Below, in pieces: positions 1 to 9,267 of a DNA stretch of 64,000 nt. The DNA comes from G965222335 sp965222335. Lineage in GTDB: Bacteria > Pseudomonadota > Gammaproteobacteria > Pseudomonadales > Halieaceae. Location of the stretch: assembly GCA_965222335.1 (NCBI GenBank), contig OZ244944.1, positions 930,001-994,000 on the forward strand, given 5' to 3'. A program made the translations under genes and the position numbers. The notes beneath the pieces were generated by a model. The model saw nothing but the letters and a program-made list of their open reading frames with translations. It was not told the DNA's origin and did not search any database. The first letter of the stretch is position 1. Every line of letters starts with the position of its first letter.

Positions 1-1614
1 CGGATTGCCATCAAATCCACGGAAAACGATGGCTGGCAAACCAACACGGTCGACGGCAACAAGCTCAATGATACCGACAACCTTGGGTACCGCGCCCAGC
101 TGGCAATGGACCTCGGCACCGATGCCGAGCTGCTGTTGAATGTCCACGGCAGCGAGGCCGACCAGCAGTCTGTGGGCTTTGCCCACATGGGTTACCTCGA
201 AAGCGCCGACGCGGACGCCGCGATTTGCAGTATCTCGCGCATCCAGGATGGCAAGTGCACAAGCGCCACCTTCGGGTTAACCGGCGAAGAGGCCGTCAAT
301 GGGCAATTCGATCCCGAACACGTTGCCTCCTCCGCAAGTAACGGACTGACTACAGAAATTGACACCTTCGGTGTATCTGCGCACCTGGACTGGCGCGTGG
401 GCGAGATGAATTTCACTTCTGTAACCGCCTACGAGGAACTAGACAAGTTTCTGCAGGACGATGGCGACGGCACCGCGGTCATATTTTTCGACGAGCAGTA
501 TAGCGTCGACGCCGAACAGTACACGCAGGAATTTCGTCTCAGCGGGGGCGACAACCAGAGCAAGTGGGTCACCGGGCTTTATTACTACAAGGATGACCGC
601 GGGCTTATTACCGAGGCGCCAACCACGGCCGACGGCCTGTTTCATCGTGAAATCGTCAATCTGGATTCACAGTCATGGGCGGTTTTCGGTCAGTACGAGT
701 ACGACCTGAGCCGCGAGTGGACGCTCATCGCCGGGGCTCGCTACACCGACGAGGAACGTGATTTCCGCCAGGTCTCCGGTCCCAGCTTCTATACACCGCT
801 GGATGTGGCGGACGACTACAGCGAAGACGCGGTGACTGGTCGCCTCGGGCTCGACTGGCGCCCGGCAGAGAAAACCCTGCTGTACGCGAGCCTGTCCACC
901 GGTTTCAAGAGCGGCGGATTTTCAGGCAGTTACAATGCCTCCCTCGCCGCGACGCGGCCGGTCGAGGCAGAGGACATTACCAATTTCGAGCTCGGCTACA
1001 AGTCCACCCTTATGAACGGGCGCCTGCGTATTAACGCCGCCGCCTTTACCTACGAGGTTAAGGACTACCAGGCCCAGGTCTTCCTGACGGTCGCCCAGGG
1101 CAGCGTCATTACTAACGCCGGTGACGTTACCGGTACCGGCGCTGAGCTGGAGGTCACCGCACAGGTTACCGAGAACCTGGAGCTGATCGGTGGCATTGGC
1201 GTATTGAGCACCGAGTTCGATTCCGATCAGATTTTCTTCGTTGCCGGCGATGAGTACACGCTCGACGGCAACGAGTTGCCCTCGGCCCCGGAACTCACCT
1301 ACAACCTGGTGGCCCGTTATTACATTGGCCTGGGCAACTCCGGGAGCCTGGCCCTGCAAGCTGACTACAGCTGGCAGGACGAACATTTCCTGCAAATCGA
1401 GAACGACCCCTATTCGCTGCATGAGAGCTATGGCATAGCCAATGCGAAGGTTAGCTGGGAGTCGCCCTCGGCGCGCTACACGTTAGAAGCGTTCGTCAGA
1501 AATGCCACTGACGAGGAGTACTTCACCTATCAGAATACGCTAGGCGGCGACTGGGGCTACGGCGTCTGGGGCCAGCCCAGGACCACCGGCGTGCGGGTCG
1601 CCTGGCGCCTTTAA
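1..1614 (+). CDS. TonB-dependent receptor, 3' part (5' end outside window)
   Basis: The frame is open from base 1, so the start codon and plug domain lie outside the window; the visible 537 residues are most of an outer-membrane beta-barrel. Repeated barrel strands with alternating aromatics are visible, with TonB-receptor landmarks such as LIAGARYTDEERDF, LYASLSTGFKSGGF and FELGYKS, and a terminal strand ending GVRVAWRL. Such receptors import scarce ligands (siderophores, glycans, lipids) with energy from TonB-ExbBD. The ligand cannot be told here. A hairpin repeat follows directly after the stop and separates it from the convergent flavin monooxygenase gene. Confidence 0.93.
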   Translation, partial: RIAIKSTENDGWQTNTVDGNKLNDTDNLGYRAQLAMDLGTDAELLLNVHGSEADQQSVGFAHMGYLESADADAAICSISRIQDGKCTSATFGLTGEEAVNGQFDPEHVASSASNGLTTEIDTFGVSAHLDWRVGEMNFTSVTAYEELDKFLQDDGDGTAVIFFDEQYSVDAEQYTQEFRLSGGDNQSKWVTGLYYYKDDRGLITEAPTTADGLFHREIVNLDSQSWAVFGQYEYDLSREWTLIAGARYTDEERDFRQVSGPSFYTPLDVADDYSEDAVTGRLGLDWRPAEKTLLYASLSTGFKSGGFSGSYNASLAATRPVEAEDITNFELGYKSTLMNGRLRINAAAFTYEVKDYQAQVFLTVAQGSVITNAGDVTGTGAELEVTAQVTENLELIGGIGVLSTEFDSDQIFFVAGDEYTLDGNELPSAPELTYNLVARYYIGLGNSGSLALQADYSWQDEHFLQIENDPYSLHESYGIANAKVSWESPSARYTLEAFVRNATDEEYFTYQNTLGGDWGYGVWGQPRTTGVRVAWRL

Positions 1615-1626
1615 GGCAGTCAAATA

Positions 1627-1696
1627 CGGGTCAGATCCCTTTTTCCAGACACTCAAGAGCTGCGCTCACCTGGAAAAGGGATCTGACCCCTTTTCC
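1627..1696. repeat. GGGTCAGATCCC hairpin element, copy 1 (possible bidirectional terminator)
   Basis: Inverted repeat of GGGTCAGATCCCTTTTTCCA and its complement, which has one T fewer, around a 23-base loop. It lies between two convergent genes, 13 bases after one stop and 6 bases from the other. A-rich and T-rich ends on both strands would fit a bidirectional terminator. The same unit recurs at 11679 and 16123. Confidence 0.8.
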
Positions 1697-1702
1697 GCTG
1701 CG

Positions 1703-2683
1703 CTAGTCGGGTAGGGCTTCGCGCACCAGCTGCAGGCAGCGCCGGCGGTCTTCGAAGTAGTACATGTTGCTGACCACCATGATTTCGTCGGCGGCAAACT
1801 CAGTGGCAATGGCGCGCAGCTGTGCCGCGACCTCCTCCGGGGTGCCCACGGCGCGGTTGCGGTCACGACTGGCGATAAAGGCCTGCGCCTGCGGCCCGAG
1901 CGGCATCGCCTGGGCCTCCGCGGGGGTCAGGGAACGCCCCTCGGACTGGCCGGTAACGAAGCGGAAGAGATTCAGGTCGTAGGTCAGTTGCAGGGCCCGA
2001 GCGTGGGCGGGGTCCTCGGCGCAAAACACACTTGTCGTGACGATGGCATAGGGCTCGGCCTGAAGATGCCCTGGCTGGAAGCGTGACTTGTACAGGTGCA
2101 CCAGCTGCGGGTTCGCCTGAGGGTTGATGAACAGACCGAGGTTGTAGGGCAGCCCGCGACTGGCCGCCAGCACCGCGCTGTCCGGGCTGGATCCCAGCAT
2201 CCACAGGGGCAGGTCCAGCGAGGGGCGCGGGCTGACCACCGGCTTGGCTCCGGGATTCCAGAGATAATCACTCAGGCTGGCCACCTGCTCCGGAAACTGC
2301 TCAAAGCGGGGCCGGCCGTCGGGCGACAGCGCCCGTGCGGTTGCCATATCGGCGCCGGGCGCCCGCCCCACGCCGAGGTCAATACGTCCCGGGTAAAGCC
2401 GCTCCAACAGCGAAAACACCTCGGCAACCTTGTAGGGGCTATAGTGTGGCAGCATGATGCCGCCGGAGCCGAGGCGGATCTGCCGGGTATGCGCCCCCAG
2501 CGCCGCCAGCAGCACTTCCGGCGCGCTGCCCGCTACCGACGGAAAGGCGTGGTGCTCAGATACCCAGAATCGCTGATAGCCGAGCTCCTCGCACCAGCGA
2601 GCCATGGCCAGGGTTTCCTGCAGGGCTTCGCAGGTCTCATCGGCCGAGCGTGCCAGGGACTGGTCCAGTACAGACAGGCGCAT
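1703..2683 (-). CDS. LLM class flavin-dependent oxidoreductase (luciferase-like monooxygenase)
   Basis: A 326-residue protein of the bacterial luciferase-like fold, which uses reduced FMN supplied by a reductase to oxidise an organic substrate in the cytoplasm. It has the family's N-terminal SVLDQ strand, EELGYQRFWVSEHHA, the LGSGGIMLPHYSPYKVAE segment, RIDLGVGRAPG and a C-terminal EIMVVSNMYYF. The reading frame extends upstream to 2776, but homology begins at the ATG at 2683, so I use that start. The substrate is not evident. It is convergent with the TonB receptor. Confidence 0.9.
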   Translation of the reverse strand: MRLSVLDQSLARSADETCEALQETLAMARWCEELGYQRFWVSEHHAFPSVAGSAPEVLLAALGAHTRQIRLGSGGIMLPHYSPYKVAEVFSLLERLYPGRIDLGVGRAPGADMATARALSPDGRPRFEQFPEQVASLSDYLWNPGAKPVVSPRPSLDLPLWMLGSSPDSAVLAASRGLPYNLGLFINPQANPQLVHLYKSRFQPGHLQAEPYAIVTTSVFCAEDPAHARALQLTYDLNLFRFVTGQSEGRSLTPAEAQAMPLGPQAQAFIASRDRNRAVGTPEEVAAQLRAIATEFAADEIMVVSNMYYFEDRRRCLQLVREALPD

Positions 2684-2818
2684 TCTATAAAATCCTTGTT
2701 GGCAAAGCCGGTTGCCGCTTTGTGACCGTAAAATCCGGGCAGAGTATCGACATCCGCGGCGCGGGTTGCAAGACACTCAGTATTGGCACATTGCCCCGAG
2801 TTCAGGCAAGTTAGGCTA

Positions 2819-5026
2819 ATGAAAACCTGTCTCTCCGCGTCACCTGCGCCTTCACCATCAACCCTCAGCCACCGGTCAGGCTGGCGCAAGCAATGGTTCG
2901 CCTGCTTATTGGTCATGGCGACCTGGCAGACCGGCGCTGCGGCCGCAGATGAAACGAGCGCAATGCCCAAAGCGGAACCCCCGGCGCGCACATCCGGGGT
3001 CGCCGTCCCACTGCGCCTGGACTACCCCCTGCTCGAACGGCTGCTGGTATCACAGTTATTCACCGGAGAAGGCCAGAGCCGCGAGCTACTCAATGACCCC
3101 AGTGGTTGCAGCGCGCTCCTGCTGAGCGAGCCAGCGCTCTCGCCCCGGGATTCGCGCCTGGAGGTGCTGGCAGATCTTCGTGCTCGCATCGGTGTCGGCG
3201 GGCCTGGCGCCTGCGCGTCCCTGCTGACCTGGGAGGGGCGGCTCATGGTGACCGGGAGCCCCGAAACCCGCAACAACGGCACGACCCTGGGGTTCGCACC
3301 GGATCGCGTCCAGCTTCTGGATCGTTCGGGACAGGCGCTTAACGATGCAAGGCTGCAACAGCTGGCAGATGCCAGCGTAAAAAGGCTGATGCAGCGCTTT
3401 GTCGTCGACCTCTCACCGCACCTTGAGTCCGTGGGGGCCATTCTGCCTGAGGTGCTGCCGCGCCATTCCAGGCAGCAGATCGACGCGCTGCTCCGGTCGC
3501 TCCGGTTGAGCGAGCTGCGGGTTACCGAGGAAGCACTGGCAGCAGATATTGTATTCCAGGTTGAATATCTGCCAGAGGCGCTGGCACCCGAGCGCGCGCT
3601 CAGCGAGGAGGAACTCGCAGCCTGGGAAGATCGCTGGCAGCTTATGGATTCGCTGTTGGTGCTGGCAGTAAAGCACTACGCGGCAGAAACGAACCTCCAG
3701 ACCCTGCGCGATGCCCTGCTCGAAGTCCTGATCGAGAGCCGCTATCGGCTGCGAGATGCGCTCGTGGAGACGCCAGTGTCGGGAGAGGATCCGGTCCGGG
3801 ACTGGTTCCTGCAAAGCTGGCAGGCCCTCACCCCGGTCATTCGCGACATCGGGCTGGAACAGCCGGGCCAAGAGCACCTGCTACTGTTCGGCGTCATCGC
3901 CGCCAGCGACGCACTGGCCGCGCTCGACCAACTCGGCCCCTCTATCGGCCTGGACATCTCCGCGGATGGCCTGCGGCGACTGGCGAGAATGATCAACGAC
4001 GGCGCCGGGGAGGACCTGCTGCAGTATTCCGGCGAAGTGGATCCGCAGTTGCGGCGACTGCTGGAGGAGAGCCTCGCAGCACCACCCAAAACGTCGGCCT
4101 TTAGCCTGGAGTTTTCGCTGTTCCCGCGGGCAGTCGCCGCGGATATGGGTCGGCTCAACAGCTGGGCGCCACAGCGGGACGAACTGGCGCAGTACCTGCC
4201 TCGGATCGCGGCGCTGCTGCAAACATCGACCCGGGAGACACTCTCCCGGAAGGCGCTGGACCCGGCCTACACTGAACTTTTCCGGCGGCTGGTGCTCGCC
4301 ACCGCTTGGCAGGAGAGCTGCTGGCGACACTACACAATCAGCGACGACAAAAAGCTGGTACCCCTGCGCTCGGCATCGGGGGATGTCGGCCTGATGCAGG
4401 TGAACGAGCGGGTATGGCGCGGCTTCTACAACCAGCAGCAATTGCGCTGGGATATTGCCTACAACAGCGCCGCCGGGGCTGAGGTGCTGCTGGACTACCT
4501 GGTCAAGTACGCTATTCGCAAGGGCGAGCATCGACAGCCCGGCGGCCTGGACAACCTGGCCCGCGCCAGCTACTCGGCTTACAACGGAGGCCCGAGCCAG
4601 ATAGCGCGTTACCGTAATAACAAGGCTCCCGAGTACGGCAGGAAAGTGGACGCCGCCTTCTGGGACAAGTACCGGAGAGTGGCCGCCGGCAATGAACTGG
4701 AGGTCTCGCGCTGCCTCGGCGGCGATTTGAGTGGACCGGCCCCGAAAACTGGCTCCTCCGACAGTCGAGGCACAGCCGGCAGCGTGGCACAGGCCGCGCA
4801 GCCATTCACGCTGCAACTCGGCGTTTTCAGCACGGCGGAGAACGCAAAGGCATTCATAAGCCAGAACAATCTGGACGGCAAGGCCCGCGTGCAGCGCAGA
4901 CGCAAGGAAGACACCGACCAGTTCCTGGTGCTCTATGGCAGCTATGCCTCGCGCAGCCAGGCAGACGCAGCACAGCAAAATCTCGCAGGGCTAAATCCCT
5001 GGGTAAGACGGGTTGGCGATTTGTGA
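2819..5026 (+). CDS. Lytic transglycosylase with C-terminal SPOR domain
   Basis: A 735-residue secreted protein. A basic stretch (about residues 20-26) and a hydrophobic segment ending near GAAAA form a signal peptide. About 400 residues of unrecognised helical sequence follow, then an SLT domain: AWQESCW carries the likely catalytic Glu499, and GDVGLMQVNERVW and SYSAYNGGPSQIARYR are typical SLT motifs. Residues about 662-735 form a SPOR domain (FTLQLGVFSTAENA, FLVLYGSYAS), which binds denuded septal glycan. Predicted role: cleaving peptidoglycan glycan strands during division. I take the ATG at 2819, not 2783, because it places the signal peptide at the N-terminus. Confidence 0.88.
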   Translation: MKTCLSASPAPSPSTLSHRSGWRKQWFACLLVMATWQTGAAAADETSAMPKAEPPARTSGVAVPLRLDYPLLERLLVSQLFTGEGQSRELLNDPSGCSALLLSEPALSPRDSRLEVLADLRARIGVGGPGACASLLTWEGRLMVTGSPETRNNGTTLGFAPDRVQLLDRSGQALNDARLQQLADASVKRLMQRFVVDLSPHLESVGAILPEVLPRHSRQQIDALLRSLRLSELRVTEEALAADIVFQVEYLPEALAPERALSEEELAAWEDRWQLMDSLLVLAVKHYAAETNLQTLRDALLEVLIESRYRLRDALVETPVSGEDPVRDWFLQSWQALTPVIRDIGLEQPGQEHLLLFGVIAASDALAALDQLGPSIGLDISADGLRRLARMINDGAGEDLLQYSGEVDPQLRRLLEESLAAPPKTSAFSLEFSLFPRAVAADMGRLNSWAPQRDELAQYLPRIAALLQTSTRETLSRKALDPAYTELFRRLVLATAWQESCWRHYTISDDKKLVPLRSASGDVGLMQVNERVWRGFYNQQQLRWDIAYNSAAGAEVLLDYLVKYAIRKGEHRQPGGLDNLARASYSAYNGGPSQIARYRNNKAPEYGRKVDAAFWDKYRRVAAGNELEVSRCLGGDLSGPAPKTGSSDSRGTAGSVAQAAQPFTLQLGVFSTAENAKAFISQNNLDGKARVQRRRKEDTDQFLVLYGSYASRSQADAAQQNLAGLNPWVRRVGDL

Positions 5027-5123
5027 GCCACTGCGTGAGATGGCCAGTCTCCCGGAAACGCAGAAAGCCGGTTCTCTAACGACGCCCCCTGATTCGCAAC
5101 AGACACTGGAGGAGCCAGGTAAA

Positions 5124-5369
5124 GTGCGTGACATCGAGTTCAGCCAGGACCAGAAGGAATGGATGGTCCACAAGATCAAAACCCATTTCGATGAGGAGTT
5201 GCAGCAGGACATCGGCAGCTTCGAAGCCGAATTCCTTATCGACTTCTTTGTGCGCGAGATCGGGCCCTACTGCTACAACCGCGGGCTGTTCGACGCTCAG
5301 CAGGTCTTTGCCGAGCGCATGGAGGAACTGGGCTACCTGCTGCAGGAGTTAGAACAGCCGGAGACCTGA
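5124..5369 (+). CDS. DUF2164 family protein
   Basis: A small protein with the DUF2164 signature: IEFSQDQKEWMVHKIKTHF, then a conserved FLIDFFVREIGPYCYNRGLFDAQ. The function of this family is unknown. The frame opens at 5013, overlapping the preceding stop, but a GTG at 5124 gives an 81-residue product of usual family length and follows a strong GGAGGAG site (5108-5114). I therefore prefer GTG; an ATG at 5040 is possible. It probably shares the transcript of the SLT-SPOR gene 97 bases upstream. Confidence 0.8.
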   Translation: MRDIEFSQDQKEWMVHKIKTHFDEELQQDIGSFEAEFLIDFFVREIGPYCYNRGLFDAQQVFAERMEELGYLLQELEQPET

Positions 5370-5396
5370 GCCCGCGCCGTCACAGACGCCCTGTCT

Positions 5397-6869
5397 CTAG
5401 CGCGGGATGCAGGTCACCTGTTGATAGTCGAGGCGGCTCATCTCACTGCCCGCAGGGTCACGCAGGCCATACTGCCAGCGGGTGCGGGCCTCAATACTTG
5501 CAAGCAGTGCCACGCCGAGGTCGATCGCGTCACGGGCACGGTCGTGGCCGTAGCGGGTGAGCAGACGCTGTGCCAGGTGGGGCTGGTCGCTTTGCAGGAG
5601 CGTAGCGGTGCTATCGTCGATTTCAGGCTGTTCGGCGATCAGCTGGTTTTCGAACGCGGAAAGCGCAGTGCTGACTTCCGGCAGGAATTCCCCCGGCCGG
5701 TCGCAGGTGTAGTACATGAGGCGCTTGAACAGGCGACCGGCAAAGCGGGTCGCCTCACGTATCTGCCAGTCCCGGGTCACGAAGCCCCGCGCCTCACCCT
5801 TGGTCAGGTAGCGATGCTTGCCAAACTCCGGGGGCACTGATTCAGCGCCCAGCCGCCATGGCAGAAACGGCGCGGTGACAGCGCCCGTGGGTGCCACCCA
5901 CAGCGTGCGCAGTTGCGCCCGGGTGCCTTCCTTGAGCTGTGCGACCTGGCCGTATCCGGTAGCGTCCTTGGACATGCGCGGATCGCGTACTGTATCGAGC
6001 ATGCGTCTCAAGGTGACCGGGGGTCCTGCCGCCAGGGCCGACTCAATCTCCTTACTCGGATAGCGGATTTCCGGCGTACCGTAGACATTCCTGACATTGA
6101 ACGGCCTGCCAGCGGACGGATCGAACCAGCCCTGCTCAACGGCAAAGTCTACGAAGTTCGCCGAGCCCATATAGTCCGGGTGATCCTGAAAATCGAGCGG
6201 GATATCTTCCATGTAGCCGGGATAGAACACCACGACTTCTTCCGGTCCGAGACGGCGCGCAATCCACAGCCCCTGGCCGCCGGCAAAATCCAGGACTACC
6301 CAGCCTTCCTTTGCATCGGCAAACATGTGCGAATTGCCGCCGTAGGAGGAATAGCCGTGGCGGTCGATCAATTCGCCAACCAGTCGCGCTGCGTGCTCAG
6401 CACTCGTGGCGCGCTCCATCACGATGCGCGACAGGTCGCTGTAATTCGGCCCGCGCTGGGGCGTCGGCGTCATGGCGATCAATTCGGGGCGCGAGTCACT
6501 CCAGATATCCCGGGCTGCGACGCCGTGTTCGTTGAGGCCACCGTTGGTCAAGGGTGGCGGAAATCCCTCGAATTCAGTGTAGTTCATTGTCATATAGCGG
6601 GCGGTCCGCTGGACCTGCGGAATTTCCGTGAACTCGCCGGGGATGATGGCGGTGCTGTCGACGCCAACGCGAACGGTCGCACCTTCCGGGTGCTCGCGGG
6701 CGGGGAGAATCTCCAGCCAGTGACTGGAAACCTCATCGCCACTGCCGCCAAGCATGACGCTGCCGTCCGCGGTCAGATTACGGCCGACATAAATACCGTA
6801 GCTCGAAAGGGCCGGCGACGCGGCCACCCACAGCGCGATTGCCAGCGAAAGCGCCTGATATCTGATCAT
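5397..6869 (-). CDS. C69-type (Ntn hydrolase) dipeptidase-like protein with Ser in place of Cys nucleophile
   Basis: A 490-residue exported protein of the C69/linear amide hydrolase family, which cleaves amide bonds by an N-terminal nucleophile exposed when the leader is removed. A signal peptide (residues 1-22) is followed by SYGIYVGRNLTADGS, matching the family start C-x-x-x-x-VG-x-x-x-TADGS except that the first residue is Ser23 (codon AGC), not Cys. Conserved features such as GGLNEHGVAARDIWSDS and GYSSYGGNSHMFADAKEGWVVLDFAGG are retained. Ser can be an Ntn nucleophile, so it may be active with altered specificity. A purine-rich site (GGGGGACAGG) supports the ATG at 6869. Confidence 0.85.
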   Translation of the reverse strand: MIRYQALSLAIALWVAASPALSSYGIYVGRNLTADGSVMLGGSGDEVSSHWLEILPAREHPEGATVRVGVDSTAIIPGEFTEIPQVQRTARYMTMNYTEFEGFPPPLTNGGLNEHGVAARDIWSDSRPELIAMTPTPQRGPNYSDLSRIVMERATSAEHAARLVGELIDRHGYSSYGGNSHMFADAKEGWVVLDFAGGQGLWIARRLGPEEVVVFYPGYMEDIPLDFQDHPDYMGSANFVDFAVEQGWFDPSAGRPFNVRNVYGTPEIRYPSKEIESALAAGPPVTLRRMLDTVRDPRMSKDATGYGQVAQLKEGTRAQLRTLWVAPTGAVTAPFLPWRLGAESVPPEFGKHRYLTKGEARGFVTRDWQIREATRFAGRLFKRLMYYTCDRPGEFLPEVSTALSAFENQLIAEQPEIDDSTATLLQSDQPHLAQRLLTRYGHDRARDAIDLGVALLASIEARTRWQYGLRDPAGSEMSRLDYQQVTCIPR

Positions 6870-7147
6870 CCTGTCCCCCTTAGAAGCTTATGGCAATCAG
6901 TCTAGCATCGCAGAGGTTGCCGGCCGACAACCGCTGGGCCGGAAGTATCAGGCAGCAAATGCATTTCGGCATCAGTCGGGTGCCAACTACGACATGATCG
7001 CGCGCTGTGAAGGCGGCAACGGTCCGCGCTGCACAGGTCTGCTGCTCCAGTTTACAGATACCCTGAGGGTGTATACGCTCAGAAGGTCGTTAATCTGCCT
7101 TATACTGGTTGGGCCGGTAACAAATGCGTCTGGCCCTAGGGAGACTC

Positions 7148-9232
7148 ATGTCCGTCGAGGAAAAGCAAAGCACGTCCACTGTCCTGATTCCTGTCTTCAT
7201 TCCCGCAGTTGTCGTCATCGTTCTGCTCGTTGTCGGCACCATCAGCAACCCCGAGCTCGCTGGCGAAGCCTTCAGTGACGTCCTGGCCTTCATCACCGAG
7301 ACCTTCGGCTGGTTCTACATGCTGTCGGTGGCGTTTTTCCTGGTGTTCATTGTCGGTGTTGCGATGACGCAGTGGGGGCATATCAAGCTGGGCCCAGATC
7401 ACGCCGATCCCCAGTACAGCTTTCCCGCCTGGTTCGCCATGCTGTTCTCTGCCGGCTATGGGATCGCGCTGCTGTTTTTCGGTGTGGCGGAACCCGTACT
7501 GCACTACGCATCGCCACCGGAGGGCGCCCCGGAGACCCTGAGTTCGGCGAAACAGGCGATGCAGATTGCCTTTTTCCACTGGGGCTTTCACATCTGGGCG
7601 ATCTATGGCCTGGTCGGCCTGGTGCTGGCCTACTTCGCATTCCGCCACGGCCTGCCACTGTCCATTCGATCGGCCCTGTACCCCCTGATCGGCAACCGGA
7701 TTCACGGGCCTATCGGGCACGCCGTGGACGTGTTTGCCATTCTCGGTACCATGTTCGGCATCGCCACCACTCTTGGCCTGTCGGTGACCCAGATCAACAC
7801 CGGCATCAACTACCTGTGGCCGCAAGTGCCGGTGAACACGACAGTCAAGATCATCACCATCGCCATGATTACCTTCCTCGCCATTTTCTCGGTCGTTGCC
7901 GGGATGGACAAGGGGGTGAAGCGCCTGTCGATTCTCAACATGGTGCTGGCCATCTCCCTGATGAGCTTTGTTTTCTTCGCCGGCCCCACGATTCACATTC
8001 TGGAAACCTTCCTGCAGAACACCGGCAGCTATCTCAACCATATCGTGGAGCGCACTTTCAACCTGCAGGCCTACTCCCGCAGTGACTGGATCGGCAACTG
8101 GACACTGTTCATCTTCGGCTGGACCATCGCCTGGGCACCCTTCGTCGGCCTGTTTATCGCCAAGATCAGTCGCGGACGCACCATCCGGGAGTTTGTGGTC
8201 GGGGTCATGCTGGTGCCCTCGATCTTTACCTTCCTGTGGTTTTCCGTCTTTGGCGGCACCGCGCTGTCGGAGATCATGAACGAGGGCTACAGCACCCTGA
8301 TCGGCCAGGTCCAGAACAACCAGGCCATAGCCCTGTTCAAGCTGTACGAAGTGCTGCCGCTGACCTCGATCATGTCTTTCCTGACGGTGCTGCTGATCAT
8401 CACTTTCTTTGTTACCTCATCGGACTCAGGTTCGCTGGTAATCGACTCACTGGCCTCCGGCGGTGCACTGCACACTCCCGTCTGGCAGCGGGTTTTCTGG
8501 TGCACCACCGAGGGCGTGGTCGCCTCGACCCTGCTGGTAGCTGGCGGCCTGAGCGCGCTGCAGACCATGACCATCGTCAGCGCCCTGCCCTTCAGCCTGA
8601 TCATGATCGTGTCCGCATTCGGCATGTGGCGGGCCCTGACCATTGAAGGGCATCACAACCGCAGCCTCGAGACGGACGTGCAGCAGCGGCTCAGCGGTAC
8701 CAGCGGGCGCAGCCTGTGGCGCGAACGGCTGCACAGCCTGGTGAATTTCCCGCTGCGCGAGGAAGTGCTGGAATTCATGGATACCACGGTGCGCAAAGCC
8801 ATGATGCGGGTGGAGCGTGAACTGGCCAAGCAGGGCTGGCAGGCCGTGGTCATGAGCGACGAGGAACACGACCGTATCTACCTGGAGGTCATCAAGGATG
8901 AGCAAGTGGATTTCATTTATGAAATCCGCCTGCTGGAGCATCTGTTGCCCGATTTTGCCTACCCGGAAATGTCCCGCAATGAAGAAGAGGAGCGGCATTA
9001 CTATCGGGCGGAGGTCTTCCTGCGCCGCGGCGGCCAGTCCTACGATGTGTACGGCTACGACCAGCAGGACATCATTACCGATATTCTCGACCAGTTCGAG
9101 AAGCACCTGCACTTCCTGCATATCTCTCCGGCGATTCTGCCCTGGCGCATGGAGGCACACGACGACATGCTGGCCACGCCACCAGAGCCCCCGGAAGAGG
9201 AAGAGGGAGACGCAGAGAAAGCGAACGGGTAA
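7148..9232 (+). CDS. betT: BCCT family transporter, BetT-like (choline/betaine uptake)
   Basis: A 694-residue integral inner-membrane carrier with about 12 membrane segments, followed by a long cytoplasmic tail (from about residue 510), the arrangement of the choline:proton symporter BetT. Diagnostic sequence includes FHWGFHIWAIYGLVGLVLAY, the GTMFGIATTLGLSV helix and the BCCT segment GWTIAWAPFVGLFIAKISRG. The tail holds the BetT-type regulatory region. The start is the ATG at 7148 with AGGGAG just upstream. It opens a three-gene operon with a porin and a periplasmic binding protein. No choline dehydrogenase genes are nearby, so choline as substrate is inferred from family only. Confidence 0.87.
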   Translation: MSVEEKQSTSTVLIPVFIPAVVVIVLLVVGTISNPELAGEAFSDVLAFITETFGWFYMLSVAFFLVFIVGVAMTQWGHIKLGPDHADPQYSFPAWFAMLFSAGYGIALLFFGVAEPVLHYASPPEGAPETLSSAKQAMQIAFFHWGFHIWAIYGLVGLVLAYFAFRHGLPLSIRSALYPLIGNRIHGPIGHAVDVFAILGTMFGIATTLGLSVTQINTGINYLWPQVPVNTTVKIITIAMITFLAIFSVVAGMDKGVKRLSILNMVLAISLMSFVFFAGPTIHILETFLQNTGSYLNHIVERTFNLQAYSRSDWIGNWTLFIFGWTIAWAPFVGLFIAKISRGRTIREFVVGVMLVPSIFTFLWFSVFGGTALSEIMNEGYSTLIGQVQNNQAIALFKLYEVLPLTSIMSFLTVLLIITFFVTSSDSGSLVIDSLASGGALHTPVWQRVFWCTTEGVVASTLLVAGGLSALQTMTIVSALPFSLIMIVSAFGMWRALTIEGHHNRSLETDVQQRLSGTSGRSLWRERLHSLVNFPLREEVLEFMDTTVRKAMMRVERELAKQGWQAVVMSDEEHDRIYLEVIKDEQVDFIYEIRLLEHLLPDFAYPEMSRNEEEERHYYRAEVFLRRGGQSYDVYGYDQQDIITDILDQFEKHLHFLHISPAILPWRMEAHDDMLATPPEPPEEEEGDAEKANG

Positions 9233-9267
9233 AAGGTTCTCACTGAGCTGAAGGAGACTGGGCGGCC

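Noticed and set aside
3881..4978. A 365-residue minus-strand frame over the SLT-SPOR gene
   Set aside because: The composition is that of a shadow of GC-rich codons; the plus strand has catalytic motifs and the SPOR domain.
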